A stretch of DNA of 64,000 nucleotides from Segatella copri DSM 18205 (GCF_025151535.1 NZ_CP102288.1:1576501-1640500); one strand, 5' to 3'. Positions 7,408-16,734 are shown, counted from the first letter of the stretch. The notes: generated from the letters alone by a model not told the origin. A program made the numbers and translations.

Positions 7408-10400
7408 ATGAAACTGAAGTTTAAGATACAACAATATCAGACCGATGCCGTGGAGAGCGTCATCAACGTCTTTAAGGGGCAGCCCAACCAAGCCAACCTG
7501 GAATACAGGATGGATAAGGGAAAACTGTATGTGGTTGACAGCAAGAAGCATGACATCAAATTCGTTCAAACCAATGTTTTTGCTGATAGCGATGATGCTG
7601 GCAATAGCCTAGGCTATAAGAACAACCGCCTTGCCATGGATAAGGTGGCTCTCTTTGACAACATCCGACAGATTCAGACAGAGAACAACATCCATCAGGA
7701 TGAAGAACTCTGTCAGAAACTCGGTGCCTGCCAGCTCGACGTAGAGATGGAAACCGGTACGGGAAAGACATACGTCTATATCAAGACGATGTTCGAACTG
7801 AACAAGCACTATGGCTGGACCAAGTTTATCGTGGTGGTTCCAAGCATCGCTATCCGAGAAGGAGTGAAGAAAAGCTTCGACATCACGGTAGATCACTTCA
7901 TGGAGCAGTATGGCAAGAAGGCTCGCTACTTCATCTACGACAGCAGCAGCCTCAATGACATCGATACCTTCTCGCAGAGCAACGACATCAGCGTGATGAT
8001 TATCAATACCCAGGCCTTCAACACCATGAAGGAAGGAGCCAAGAACAAGGCGGCACGCATCATCAACTCCGAACGCGATGAGTTCGGTTCCCGAAAGCCG
8101 ATTGCCGTTCTTGCTGCCAACAACCCTATCATCATCCTGGATGAACCGCAGAAGATGGGAGGTGCCGCTACACAGACGGCACTCAAAGCCTTCAATCCGC
8201 TCTTCACCCTGAACTACTCCGCTACCCACAAGGAACACCACAACACGGTGTATGTGCTCGATGCACTTGATGCCTACAACCACAAACTGGTGAAGAAAAT
8301 AGAGGTAGTAGGCTTCGAACTGAAGAACCTGAAAGGTACCGACAGCTATATCTATTTTACAGAACTGCTGCTCTCGAAAGACAAGGCACCACAGGTTAGA
8401 CTGGAGATAGAACAGCAGAGCACTACGGGAGCCATCAAACGAATCTACAAGAAGTTGGGCGAAGGCGATGACCTCTATAGTGCCTCCGGAAACATGCTGC
8501 AATACAAGGGGTTCATGATTACCGACATCGTGGTGGATGCCCACCAGCCAAGTCGCAGCCAGGTGAAGTTCAGCAACGGCGAAAGTCTGATGCTGAAGGA
8601 GGTAATCGGCAACGTAACTGCCGACCACAAGGCTCGCATCCAGATAAGGGAAACCATCAAGGCGCACTTCCGCAAAGAGAGTGCGCTCTTCCATCGCGGC
8701 ATCAAGTGCCTCTCGCTTTTCTTCATCGACGAGGTTGCCAAGTATCGCCAGTATGATGAAGACGGCAATGCGCTGCTTGGACGCTATGGGGAGATATTTG
8801 AACAGGAATATCGTGCAGAGCTGAACGAAAATCAGAATATGTACGACCCGGAGTATATGCAGTATCTCAGCTGCATTCCAGTCAACAAGACCCATGAGGG
8901 TTATTTCTCCATCGACCCCAAGACCAAGCGCATCAAGGACAGCGACGAGAAGAAGGGAGCCGGAAGCGATGATGTATCGGCTTACGACCTGATTATGAAG
9001 GACAAGGAACGCCTGCTGAGTCTCGACCCAACTTATTCACCAGTTCGCTTCATCTTCTCCCACTCTGCCTTGAGAGAAGGTTGGGACAATCCGAACATCT
9101 TCCAGATCTGTTCGCTCAGACAAGCGAACAGCATCTCGCAGAAGCGTCAGGAAGTGGGACGAGGATTGCGACTCTGCGTTGACAACAAGGGAGTACGACA
9201 GGATGCCGATACCCTGCAGGGACAGGTGCAGCAGATTAACCGCCTTACCGTGATTGCCTCTGAGGGCTATGCTGATTTCGTAAACGACCTGCAGAAGAAT
9301 ATTTCGGAAGATCTCTACGACCGTCCGAAGGTTGCCGACATCGATTACTTCGACGGAAAGACTTTCACGATTGAGGATGGCAGCAAGCACAGCATCACGA
9401 CATCAGAAGCCAAGAAGATTTATTTCTATCTGGTAAAGAACGGTTATGTGGATGACGAAAGTCATGTAACCGATGCTTACCGCTCTGCTGCAACATCAGG
9501 AACACTCGCAACATTGCCAGATGAAATAAAGCCATACGGCAAATGGATTCACAAACTGATAGAAGGCGTTTGGAATCCTTCTGCCCTTGACGGTATGATA
9601 GAGAACGGAAGTACGCCGCAGACTCCAGAGAACAGACTGAATGAGAACTTTACGAAGAAGGAGTTCCAGGAACTTTGGAATCGCATCAACCACAAATATG
9701 CCTATACGGTGAACTTCGAAAGCAAGGAACTGATAGAGAAAGCCATTGCTGCCATCAACAAGGAACTGGTGGTTTCGAAACTGAGCTACGTAGTAACCCG
9801 AGGAGTGCAGAAGACGGAACTGAAACATGACGATATGAAGGCGGGCAGCATGATGGTGCAGGAAGAAATGCAGCATGATGACCTGAGAACGGATGTAGTA
9901 AGCACCGTGAAGTACGACCTGCTAGGCAAGATAGCCGCCAACACCCGATTGACCCGCAAAACCATCGCCGGGATTCTATCCCAAATCATGCCAAGCAAGT
10001 TTGATATGTACAAGGTGAATCCGGAAGAGTTTATCCGCAGGGTAAGTCGTCTGATACTGGAGCAGAAAGCCACCATCATCGTAGATCATATCAGTTACAA
10101 CGAGATAGAGGGAAGCTACGATTCCGCCATCTTTACGGAGGAGAAGCATACCTCACTCGACAAGGCTTACCAGGGAAGGAAGAGCATCGTGGATTATGTG
10201 TTTACCGATGGAACGGCAAAGCAGAGTGTGGAACGCAAGTTCGTGGAAGACCTCGATACGAGCACCGATGTTGCCGTATATGCCAAATTGCCAAAAGGCT
10301 TCCACATTCCTACCCCTGTGGGCAATTATTCTCCCGACTGGGCGATAGCCTTCAAGGATGGTACCGTGAAGCATGTCTATTTCGTAGCCGAAACCAAGGG

Positions 10401-10542
10401 CAGCATGTCAACCCTCGACTTGCGAGGCATAGAAGATGGCAAGATAGCCTGTGCCGACAGGCTATTCGAACAACTCTCAGGTTCGGGCATCTACTATCAT
10501 AAGGTAACCAACTACGACGACTTGATGGAATGGGTGAAATAA
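7408..10542 (+). CDS. Type III restriction enzyme subunit Res
   Basis: The 1044-residue protein is a superfamily 2 helicase-nuclease. Walker A METGTGKT covers residues 114-121 and the DEPQ motif II lies at 245-248. Helicase motif VI (QEVGRGLRL) follows further on. Near the C-terminus PDW...AETKGS gives a PD-(D/E)xK active site (D977, E995, K997). Res uses ATP to signal between two unmethylated head-to-head sites and cuts near one of them. It starts 59 bases after mod and is probably co-transcribed. All key motifs look intact, so the system should be functional. Confidence 0.93.
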   Translation: MKLKFKIQQYQTDAVESVINVFKGQPNQANLEYRMDKGKLYVVDSKKHDIKFVQTNVFADSDDAGNSLGYKNNRLAMDKVALFDNIRQIQTENNIHQDEELCQKLGACQLDVEMETGTGKTYVYIKTMFELNKHYGWTKFIVVVPSIAIREGVKKSFDITVDHFMEQYGKKARYFIYDSSSLNDIDTFSQSNDISVMIINTQAFNTMKEGAKNKAARIINSERDEFGSRKPIAVLAANNPIIILDEPQKMGGAATQTALKAFNPLFTLNYSATHKEHHNTVYVLDALDAYNHKLVKKIEVVGFELKNLKGTDSYIYFTELLLSKDKAPQVRLEIEQQSTTGAIKRIYKKLGEGDDLYSASGNMLQYKGFMITDIVVDAHQPSRSQVKFSNGESLMLKEVIGNVTADHKARIQIRETIKAHFRKESALFHRGIKCLSLFFIDEVAKYRQYDEDGNALLGRYGEIFEQEYRAELNENQNMYDPEYMQYLSCIPVNKTHEGYFSIDPKTKRIKDSDEKKGAGSDDVSAYDLIMKDKERLLSLDPTYSPVRFIFSHSALREGWDNPNIFQICSLRQANSISQKRQEVGRGLRLCVDNKGVRQDADTLQGQVQQINRLTVIASEGYADFVNDLQKNISEDLYDRPKVADIDYFDGKTFTIEDGSKHSITTSEAKKIYFYLVKNGYVDDESHVTDAYRSAATSGTLATLPDEIKPYGKWIHKLIEGVWNPSALDGMIENGSTPQTPENRLNENFTKKEFQELWNRINHKYAYTVNFESKELIEKAIAAINKELVVSKLSYVVTRGVQKTELKHDDMKAGSMMVQEEMQHDDLRTDVVSTVKYDLLGKIAANTRLTRKTIAGILSQIMPSKFDMYKVNPEEFIRRVSRLILEQKATIIVDHISYNEIEGSYDSAIFTEEKHTSLDKAYQGRKSIVDYVFTDGTAKQSVERKFVEDLDTSTDVAVYAKLPKGFHIPTPVGNYSPDWAIAFKDGTVKHVYFVAETKGSMSTLDLRGIEDGKIACADRLFEQLSGSGIYYHKVTNYDDLMEWVK

Positions 10543-10545
10543 TTC

Positions 10546-10590
10546 TTAATGTTAAATGTTAAGTGTTGAATGTTGAATGTTAAGCAATAG
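10546..10590. repeat. AATGTTAAATGTT-type low-complexity spacer
   Basis: The short gap between res and the helicase gene consists of repeated ATGTTAA/ATGTTGA words. Similar words fill the carA-carB gap near 20.8 kb, in both orientations, so this looks like a recurrent intergenic filler of this genome rather than part of a gene. Confidence 0.6.
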
Positions 10591-10593
10591 GAC

Positions 10594-13500
10594 ATGGAAC
10601 AGCCGAAACAGATAAACAATACCAGCGAACGATTGGTGGACGACCTGAAATCGAGGTTGTCCACCCAAAGTCGCATATCCATCGCCGCCGCCTCTTTCTC
10701 CATCTACGCCTTCGAAGCCATGAAGGCGGAACTGGAGAAGGTGGAGGAAGTGCGCTTTATCTTCACCTCGCCAACCTTTGTGGCCGACAGGACGAAGAAA
10801 GAAAAGCGGGAGTTTTACATTCCGAAGTTGAACCGTGAGCGCAACCTCTATGGTACAGAGTTTGAAATCAAGCTCCGTAACCAGCTGTCGCAGAAAGCTA
10901 TCGCCAAGGAGTGTGCGGCATGGATTCGGAAGAAAGTGAAATTCAAGTCCAATTCTTCACAGGAAGGAATGGGCGGATTTCTGCATCTCTGTGATGGTGA
11001 ACCTTCTGCCCTACCTGTCTTTGACATGAATGTGCCCAGCAAGCAGCATGTTTATCTTCCTTTTGATGATTTCAGCACCACCCAACTGGGTTGCGAAAAG
11101 GGCAACAATGTCTATACGATGGTCAATGTGCTGCCTTCTCCTTCTGCCGAGGCTTATCTGCAGATCTTCAACCAGCAATGGGAGAACGATGAGAAATTCA
11201 AGGACGTAACTGCCAGGGTTTTGGAATACATCGAGACGGTTTATCAAGAGAATGCGCCCGAATACATCTACTTCATCGCTCTCTACAACATCTTCCATGA
11301 ATTTCTGGAAGATATTTCTGAAGATGTTCTTCCCAATGAGCGGACCGGTTTCAAGAACAGTCTCATTTGGAACAAGCTATACAACTTCCAGAAGGATGCG
11401 GCACTCGCCATCATCAACAAGTTGGAGAAATACAACGGTTGTATTCTTGCCGACAGTGTGGGATTAGGAAAGACCTTTACTGCACTAGCTGTCATCAAGT
11501 ATTACGAAAACCGCAACAAGAGTGTGCTGGTGCTTTGCCCGAAAAAGCTGAATGAGAACTGGATTACCTTCCGTTCCAATTACAAGAACAATCCGATAGC
11601 TGGCGACCGTCTACGCTACGACATTCTCTTCCATACCGACCTTTCACGAGAACATGGAAGTTCCAACGGCTTGAATCTGGACCACATCAACTGGGGCAAC
11701 TACGACCTCGTGGTCATCGACGAAAGCCATAACTTCCGCAATGGAGGAAACGTGGATGAAGAGGAAGATGATGATGAGCAGCTTGAGGAAAGAAAGGAAA
11801 ACAGATATCAGAAACTGATGAACCGGGTGATTCGTACTGGTGTGAAGACGAAGGTACTGATGCTGAGTGCTACCCCTGTAAACAATAGGTTTGGTGATTT
11901 GAAGAACCAGTTGCAGCTGGCTTACGAAGGCAGAAGCAGCTCGTTTGACGAAGCATTGGGACTAGGCAAGAACGTAGATGACATCTTTACGAATGCCCAG
12001 AAGGTATATAACCACTGGGCAAAACTAAAAGCAGAAGAACGCACAACGGAAAGGCTGCTCAACGACCTGAGCTACGATTTTTTCCAGTTGCTGGATGCCG
12101 TGACCATCGCCCGTTCGCGCAGCCACATCATGAAGTATTATGATACCAGTGCCATCGGTGATTTTCCACATCGTCTGCCTCCTATCTCCCGTCGTCCGAA
12201 ACTCACCGACATCAGCAATGCCATCAACTTCAAGGATATTGCCACAGAACTGGACAATCTGAATCTGTCTATCTACACCCCGTCGCTCTATCTGCACGAT
12301 AGCGCCAGGAACAGCTATACCATCGACTATGATGGAAGCGGCTTGTCTATCGACGGACGAGAGAAGGGACTACGGAATCTGATGGCTACCAACCTGCTGA
12401 AACGACTGGAAAGTTCGGTCAACTCCTTCCGCCTCACCTTGGAGCGCATCACGGCTTACATCAACGAAACCATCTCGCTCATCGATCAGGAAGCTGAAGA
12501 GATAAGAGGTTTCAGACTCAGAGATATGGATTATATCAGTTGGCGAAGAGATCTGGCAGCAGATCAGGAAGTACTCAGGATGCTGCTCCTGATGCTGGAA
12601 GATATTACGCCAGCCCATGACAGCAAGCTGCAAATGCTGATAGCAGACTTGAAGGAGAAATTTACCCATCCTATCAACAAGGATAACCGGAAGGTGCTCA
12701 TCTTCACAGCCTTTGCCGATACGGCAGACTATCTCTATCAGGAACTTGCCGGAAGAATCAAGGCAGGCTGCGGATTGAACGTTGCCCTCATCACGGGTAG
12801 TACCGAGGGCAAATGCACCATTCCGAAGTTTGAGTGTACATTCAATAATGTGCTCACCTTCTTCTCGCCCATCTCCAAAGACAAAGGTGACATCTTTGAT
12901 GAAAAGGATGCAGCTAAGAAGCCATGGATTCATGAAAACATCGATGTGCTCATCGCTACAGACTGTATCTCGGAAGGTCAGAACCTGCAAGACTGCGACT
13001 ATCTGATTAACTACGATATCCATTGGAATCCCGTACGCATCATCCAGCGTTTTGGACGTATTGACCGTATTGGCAGCCGGAACAAGGATATACAGTTGGT
13101 AAACTACTGGCCTGATATGGAACTGGACGAATATATCCAGTTGAAAGGCAGAGTGGAAAGCCGTATGAAAGCCACCATTCTGACTTCTACTGGAGATGAC
13201 AACCTACTGAGCGACAACGAAAAGGGCGACCTGGAATATCGCAGAAAGCAGTTGAAGCATCTGCAGGAAGAAGTGATTGACATTGAGGATATGGACACCG
13301 GTATCAACATCATGGACCTGGGACTGAACGAGTTTCGTCTCGACCTCTTATCGTATATCAAGGAACATCCCGACATAGAGCATGCTCCTTTCGGAATGAA
13401 TGCTGTGGCAGGTGCAAAGGGCGATGTCAAGCCCGGTGTCATCTATGTATTGAAGAATCGCAATAATGCTGTGAACATCGACAAGAAAAACCTACTTCAT

Positions 13501-13830
13501 CCTTTCTATATGGTGTATCTGTCGGATGATGGCGAGGTTATCTGCGACCATCTTCATCCCAAGAAACTACTGGATACCCTGCGATTGCTCTGCAAGGACA
13601 AGAAGGAATACGACAGAAATCTTTGTGCCCTGCTGAGTAAGGAAACCAGCGACGGCAGACACATGGAACATTATAGCGACCTGTTGCAGAAGGCCATCGA
13701 CAGTATGGTACGCATCAAGGAAGAGAGCGACATAGACAGTCTTTTCTCGTTGGGTGAAACCACGGCTTTGACTAATGATATCAAGGGATTGGATGATTTC
13801 GAACTCATCACCTTCCTGGTTATCAGATAA
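10594..13830 (+). CDS. SNF2-like helicase with N-terminal phospholipase-D-like domain
   Basis: The 1078-residue protein has an N-terminal region resembling PLD-like domains (ISIAAASFSIYAFEAM, then RFIFTSPTF) and a full SNF2/RapA-like motor: Walker A DSVGLGKT ending at residue 294, DESH at 376-379, SATPVNN, and QRFGRIDRIG from 818. Such helicases travel with defence islands and are thought to remodel or scan DNA; the exact role here is not established. It follows res after 51 bases and precedes a DUF4391 gene, giving a four-gene co-oriented unit. Length and motifs are complete. Confidence 0.8.
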   Translation: MEQPKQINNTSERLVDDLKSRLSTQSRISIAAASFSIYAFEAMKAELEKVEEVRFIFTSPTFVADRTKKEKREFYIPKLNRERNLYGTEFEIKLRNQLSQKAIAKECAAWIRKKVKFKSNSSQEGMGGFLHLCDGEPSALPVFDMNVPSKQHVYLPFDDFSTTQLGCEKGNNVYTMVNVLPSPSAEAYLQIFNQQWENDEKFKDVTARVLEYIETVYQENAPEYIYFIALYNIFHEFLEDISEDVLPNERTGFKNSLIWNKLYNFQKDAALAIINKLEKYNGCILADSVGLGKTFTALAVIKYYENRNKSVLVLCPKKLNENWITFRSNYKNNPIAGDRLRYDILFHTDLSREHGSSNGLNLDHINWGNYDLVVIDESHNFRNGGNVDEEEDDDEQLEERKENRYQKLMNRVIRTGVKTKVLMLSATPVNNRFGDLKNQLQLAYEGRSSSFDEALGLGKNVDDIFTNAQKVYNHWAKLKAEERTTERLLNDLSYDFFQLLDAVTIARSRSHIMKYYDTSAIGDFPHRLPPISRRPKLTDISNAINFKDIATELDNLNLSIYTPSLYLHDSARNSYTIDYDGSGLSIDGREKGLRNLMATNLLKRLESSVNSFRLTLERITAYINETISLIDQEAEEIRGFRLRDMDYISWRRDLAADQEVLRMLLLMLEDITPAHDSKLQMLIADLKEKFTHPINKDNRKVLIFTAFADTADYLYQELAGRIKAGCGLNVALITGSTEGKCTIPKFECTFNNVLTFFSPISKDKGDIFDEKDAAKKPWIHENIDVLIATDCISEGQNLQDCDYLINYDIHWNPVRIIQRFGRIDRIGSRNKDIQLVNYWPDMELDEYIQLKGRVESRMKATILTSTGDDNLLSDNEKGDLEYRRKQLKHLQEEVIDIEDMDTGINIMDLGLNEFRLDLLSYIKEHPDIEHAPFGMNAVAGAKGDVKPGVIYVLKNRNNAVNIDKKNLLHPFYMVYLSDDGEVICDHLHPKKLLDTLRLLCKDKKEYDRNLCALLSKETSDGRHMEHYSDLLQKAIDSMVRIKEESDIDSLFSLGETTALTNDIKGLDDFELITFLVIR

Positions 13831-13886
13831 GCAATCTCTTTAATCATAAAGTTCCAAGTTCAATGTGCAAAGTAAAAAAAGAACTT

Positions 13887-14549
13887 ATGAATATATTAAA
13901 TTTCCCCGACTTTACGTTGGTAAACCGAGTAGTACCCAAGATAGCTTTTTATAGCCATCTTGAGGTAACGGCTCGCATGAAATCTGCATTTATTGAGAAT
14001 GTAGAGCAGGTAGTTTGGCTCTATAAGTTGGCACCCAGCAATCTGCATGTGGCAGATGGAAAGAATGTTCACGAACTCACCATCTTTCTTATTAAGCTTA
14101 AGAAAGGAATTTCAGACTGTTCAGACATCTTCCGCTATATTGATAGCAAGTTACCCCGACATACGATTTTCATCATTCAGCAGGATAATCGTTATCGCTT
14201 ATTGGTAAACTACAAGCAATGGAAGGATGCTTCTGCTGGCACATTCGAGATCATCAAGTCATTTTCTACAGACTGGTTATCAGAAGAAATGCTATCTCTC
14301 TGTCTGGATAGTACTTCTAATATGGATACACTCTATGAATCCTTGGTTCGCCAGATTGCATCAACCCAGATTACTTCCTCGCAGCAGGATCTGCATCAAG
14401 CCGTTTCCCATACCATCCACATCGAAGCGATAAAAAAGGAAATGACAGCCATCAGAAAGAAAGAACTGAAAGAGCTGCAACCGCAAAAGAAATTCGCCTT
14501 GCATCAGAAATATATGAAGCTAAAAAAGAAATTGGAGGAACATATTTAG
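13887..14549 (+). CDS. DUF4391-domain protein
   Basis: The 220-residue product resembles DUF4391 proteins, recognised by FPDFTLVNRVVPKIAFY at the start, VVWLYKLAP near residue 42 and a charged coiled-coil-like tail (KKELKELQPQKK...KLKKKLEEH). The family is often found directly downstream of SNF2-type helicases of the kind seen here, which suggests a shared pathway; no activity is known. An ATG at 13863 would add eight residues. The ATG at 13887 is preferred because it follows an A-rich stretch typical of start sites here and because homology begins there. Confidence 0.65.
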   Translation: MNILNFPDFTLVNRVVPKIAFYSHLEVTARMKSAFIENVEQVVWLYKLAPSNLHVADGKNVHELTIFLIKLKKGISDCSDIFRYIDSKLPRHTIFIIQQDNRYRLLVNYKQWKDASAGTFEIIKSFSTDWLSEEMLSLCLDSTSNMDTLYESLVRQIASTQITSSQQDLHQAVSHTIHIEAIKKEMTAIRKKELKELQPQKKFALHQKYMKLKKKLEEHI

Positions 14550-14684
14550 TAAAGGAGAATTATGCATACTATCATAAAAAGACACAGACTATAATAATAA
14601 GGGGCTGCCATATTAAGAGATTGCGAGGCTGCTTCTTCAGACTTAGCTATCCACAAACAAAAAATGGAGAAACTTGGTCCTCTT

Positions 14685-15431
14685 TCATACACATCTTGTT
14701 CTATAAAGATACTCCCATACCTCTCTTCCCGACTTCTTCAACCGGATAATCGGGTCTATGAAATACAGTTTGCCATCTTCATCACACAGCACATTATCAC
14801 TGACATTAGAAACATCAGTTATTGCCAAATATTCATTTCCATAGAAATATCTATCCTCCTTTGTCAAGCCCAGTTGATTAATGAGATAATCGTCAATCGT
14901 TTTCTGCGATGGTACTTGAAACATATCGGATATATTTCGTTGCTGAAGAACAATCCGGATTCCCTTTATATCCTCTGAAAAGCCAATAAAACGATACCTC
15001 GTTGATGGGAATAAGATGTTATGAATCAGATGTTCATAAATGATATCCTCTGGCAAGATATGCTTCATCGGAGCCTTTGCAAAAGGAGACTTCATTTTGG
15101 TGAAAGTTGTTCCGTCTTCACTCAAAAAGACAATGCTTTCTCCCGTTGGAATCATTCGTCTGTCACCAAATTTACCCCAGTCCGACTTATCTATATACAA
15201 GCCTTGTTCTTTGGCGATATTTATCAAACGTAGGCATTCCTCTTCCTCTGCAGTTCTCGTGCTTTGCCTGTTATCTCCATATTGTTGAGTGGATAGCCCA
15301 GTCTCAAACACTCGAATATCGCTTCGGTCGCTATCTGCCTGTACTTTTCGCTCAGGCTCATAACATATTGCAGGGCGTTCCGCCCATCTCTTAAATATAT
15401 AGTCGATAATTTTTCTTCCATAACTCTTCAT
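14685..15431 (-). CDS. Putative polyvalent-protein-type kinase domain protein
   Basis: The 248-residue product resembles the kinase domain found in phage and conjugative polyvalent proteins (Kinase-PolyVal). Conserved-looking stretches are RRMIPTGESIVFLSEDG, FTKMKSPFAKAP, YEHLIHNILFP, YRFIGF and a terminal YFIDPI. The substrate is unknown. A strong promoter at 15449-15480 fixes the start at 15431 rather than 15488. The first 65 codons are overlapped by another open frame (15224-15421) that also looks protein-like, so the N-terminus is uncertain. It points toward the defence operon, ending 135 bases from the DUF4391 gene. Confidence 0.5.
   Translation of the reverse strand: MKSYGRKIIDYIFKRWAERPAICYEPERKVQADSDRSDIRVFETGLSTQQYGDNRQSTRTAEEEECLRLINIAKEQGLYIDKSDWGKFGDRRMIPTGESIVFLSEDGTTFTKMKSPFAKAPMKHILPEDIIYEHLIHNILFPSTRYRFIGFSEDIKGIRIVLQQRNISDMFQVPSQKTIDDYLINQLGLTKEDRYFYGNEYLAITDVSNVSDNVLCDEDGKLYFIDPIIRLKKSGREVWEYLYRTRCV
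15224..15421 (-). other. Alternative 65-codon frame overlapping the kinase-like gene
   Basis: Starting with an ATG ten bases inside the kinase-like gene, this frame encodes MEEKLSTIYLRDGRNALQYV, then a helix-rich segment ending in TGKARELQRKRNAYV. Its composition looks as natural as that of the overlapped frame. It may be a true overlapping gene, or evidence that the kinase-like gene has suffered a frameshift near 15230. Confidence 0.3.
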
Positions 15432-15448
15432 TATTATAGTTTTTGCTG

Positions 15449-15480
15449 CAAATTTACGATTAAATTTTGAAACAACCAAA
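15449..15480 (-). promoter_or_regulatory. Promoter of the kinase-like gene
   Basis: TTTG (15480-15477), a 20-base spacer and TAAATTTG (15456-15449) on the minus strand form a good promoter. The ATG at 15431 follows within about 18 bases. Confidence 0.7.
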
Positions 15481-15545
15481 GTTTTCACTGCTTTTTTGGT
15501 ACACCCTTATCATTTGACTATAAATCTCAAAAATTACTAGAAAAG

Positions 15546-15577
15546 TTTGGCAGTTTCGAATATTCAGCGTATCTTTG
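15546..15577 (+). promoter_or_regulatory. Promoter of the small ORF-XRE pair
   Basis: TTTG (15546-15549), 20 bases and TATCTTTG (15570-15577) match the consensus perfectly. The 50-codon ORF starts 28 bases further on. It diverges from the kinase-like gene's promoter, with about 65 bases between the two. Confidence 0.8.
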
Positions 15578-15605
15578 CAACAATAATAAAAGAAAGGAAA
15601 GCTAT

Positions 15606-15758
15606 ATGGAAACAAAAGACAAGAAGATACAAGTTCATACCATAGACTACAAAGACATCGACAAGTTTTTCCCTGCTCATAGCGAGATTACAATGTCTCC
15701 ACTTCCGAAAGGACACGTAGCACGACTTGCTACCATCCACAAGGTTAAGATTCAATAA
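15606..15758 (+). CDS. Small protein of unknown function (50 aa)
   Basis: I do not recognise this protein. It begins METKDKKIQVHTIDYKDIDK and contains SEITMSPLPKGHVARLATIH. It is short, basic at the end and lacks a signal peptide or membrane helix. It has a perfect promoter and lies 45 bases upstream of an XRE regulator gene, the place usually taken by the toxin of a HigBA-like module, yet it does not look like a RelE/HigB toxin. It could be a truncated toxin or a novel small partner. Confidence 0.5.
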   Translation: METKDKKIQVHTIDYKDIDKFFPAHSEITMSPLPKGHVARLATIHKVKIQ

Positions 15759-15803
15759 ACTTGAATTAACTATAGATATCGACTATAATAAGGAGGATTT
15801 AAT

Positions 15804-16142
15804 ATGAAAACAAATAAACTGATGGATGAAATCCGCAAGTCAACTCCTGCGGACACAAACAAACAAGTCGACTTATGCGTTGCTATTGCCAACAGAGTCT
15901 TTGAACTATTACAGGAACGAAATATGAAACAGCGTGATTTCGCAAGAGCTCTTGGCAAGACTGAAACAGAAGTAAGTCGTTGGCTGAGTGGAACACATAA
16001 TCTCACATTAGCTACAATTGCAAAGATGGCGACGATTCTTGGTGATGATATCATTACCACAAAACAGAGCCATCGTCCATACAAACTTCCAAATACGCAA
16101 AATGTAGCTATGATGGTAGCTGAAGATATGTGCAAAAAATAG
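15804..16142 (+). CDS. XRE-family helix-turn-helix protein (HigA-like)
   Basis: The 112-residue protein carries an HTH of the Cro/C1 type at about residues 40-80 (KQRDFARALGKTETEVSRWL, then TLATIAKMATILGDD). Length and layout match HigA/XRE antitoxins and small repressors. AAGGAGG at 15790-15796 precedes the ATG by 7 bases, an unusually strong Shine-Dalgarno sequence for this genome. It probably represses its own promoter together with the upstream 50-residue protein. A strong hairpin terminator follows at 16154. Confidence 0.85.
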   Translation: MKTNKLMDEIRKSTPADTNKQVDLCVAIANRVFELLQERNMKQRDFARALGKTETEVSRWLSGTHNLTLATIAKMATILGDDIITTKQSHRPYKLPNTQNVAMMVAEDMCKK

Positions 16143-16153
16143 TCATACAAATA

Positions 16154-16197
16154 AAAAATCCCTGCCATAGGAAGCCTTTCCTACAGCAGGGATTTTT
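16154..16197. terminator. Bidirectional rho-independent terminator
   Basis: AAAAATCCCTGC (16154-16165) pairs with GCAGGGATTTTT (16186-16197), extended inward by TAGGAA/TTCCTA. It serves the XRE gene on the plus strand and the converging DUF2442 gene on the minus strand. Confidence 0.9.
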
Positions 16198-16237
16198 CTA
16201 TTGGGAATCATCAAGAATGACGAAACCGGGATTTTAA

Positions 16238-16486
16238 TTATGCTGCCTTTCCATACTCATAAATACTGTCGCTGGCTAGATCTATCTTGTCGTTCCAATA
16301 TACACAAGTTCGGCTGGTGTCCAACTGGGCTTGTTTAAAAAGGCCATATACATCCACTAATGCACGAAACGAAGGAAGCGTCTTGATGTCATCCTTCACA
16401 TCGTACAACACTTTATATCCATCATCGAATTCAACGAAAAGGATATAGTCATCGAGAACTGACATTTTCTTAATTCTTGGTATCAT
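16238..16486 (-). CDS. DUF2442 protein
   Basis: The 82-residue product (MIPRIKKMSVLDDYILFVEF at the start, ending in SIYEYG) matches the DUF2442 pattern. The ATG at 16486 overlaps the stop codon of the DUF4160 gene by four bases (ATGA), indicating translational coupling. DUF4160-DUF2442 pairs are common in mobile or accessory DNA and are suspected to be toxin-antitoxin-like, but this is unproven. Upstream in-frame codons exist but lie inside the partner gene. Confidence 0.8.
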   Translation of the reverse strand: MIPRIKKMSVLDDYILFVEFDDGYKVLYDVKDDIKTLPSFRALVDVYGLFKQAQLDTSRTCVYWNDKIDLASDSIYEYGKAA

Positions 16487-16734
16487 AATGGTGGAAGTTT
16501 TGTTATTATTTGTTTGTCCCACATGTCCTGAAGTTCATCAGAATGAAGTGAGAGCCATTCTGTTACTAACTCTTGAGCCTTTTTAGGTAAATCTCCTTCA
16601 AACATTTCAAATGTCTTGATATTGAATAAACCTACATACTCATTATAGATTGCATGAATATGGGAAGGTTCATGCTCTTTTGGCTTAAAGAACATCTTTA
16701 TGATGATTCCATAAAACCTTGCTATTTCCGGCAT
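16483..16734 (-). CDS. DUF4160 protein
   Basis: The 83-residue product has the DUF4160 signature: MPEIARFYGIIIKMFF at the start, EHEPSHIHAIYNEY in the middle and a C-terminal helix with WLSLHSDELQDMW. The HxH-containing centre is typical. Function is unknown. It is the first gene of a two-gene unit with DUF2442 and has its own strong promoter (16773-16804). Confidence 0.85.
   Translation of the reverse strand: MPEIARFYGIIIKMFFKPKEHEPSHIHAIYNEYVGLFNIKTFEMFEGDLPKKAQELVTEWLSLHSDELQDMWDKQIITKLPPL

Noticed and set aside
7609..8895. 428-codon open frame on the minus strand
   Set aside because: It is antisense to the well-supported res gene, without recognisable motifs; a by-product of the codon use of res.
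12370..13023. 217-codon open frame on the minus strand
   Set aside because: It is antisense to the helicase motor domain and has no signature.
5345..14549. DISARM system
   Set aside because: A methyltransferase, a SNF2 helicase and a PLD-like domain are present, but drmA and drmB are absent and Mod/Res are clearly type III.
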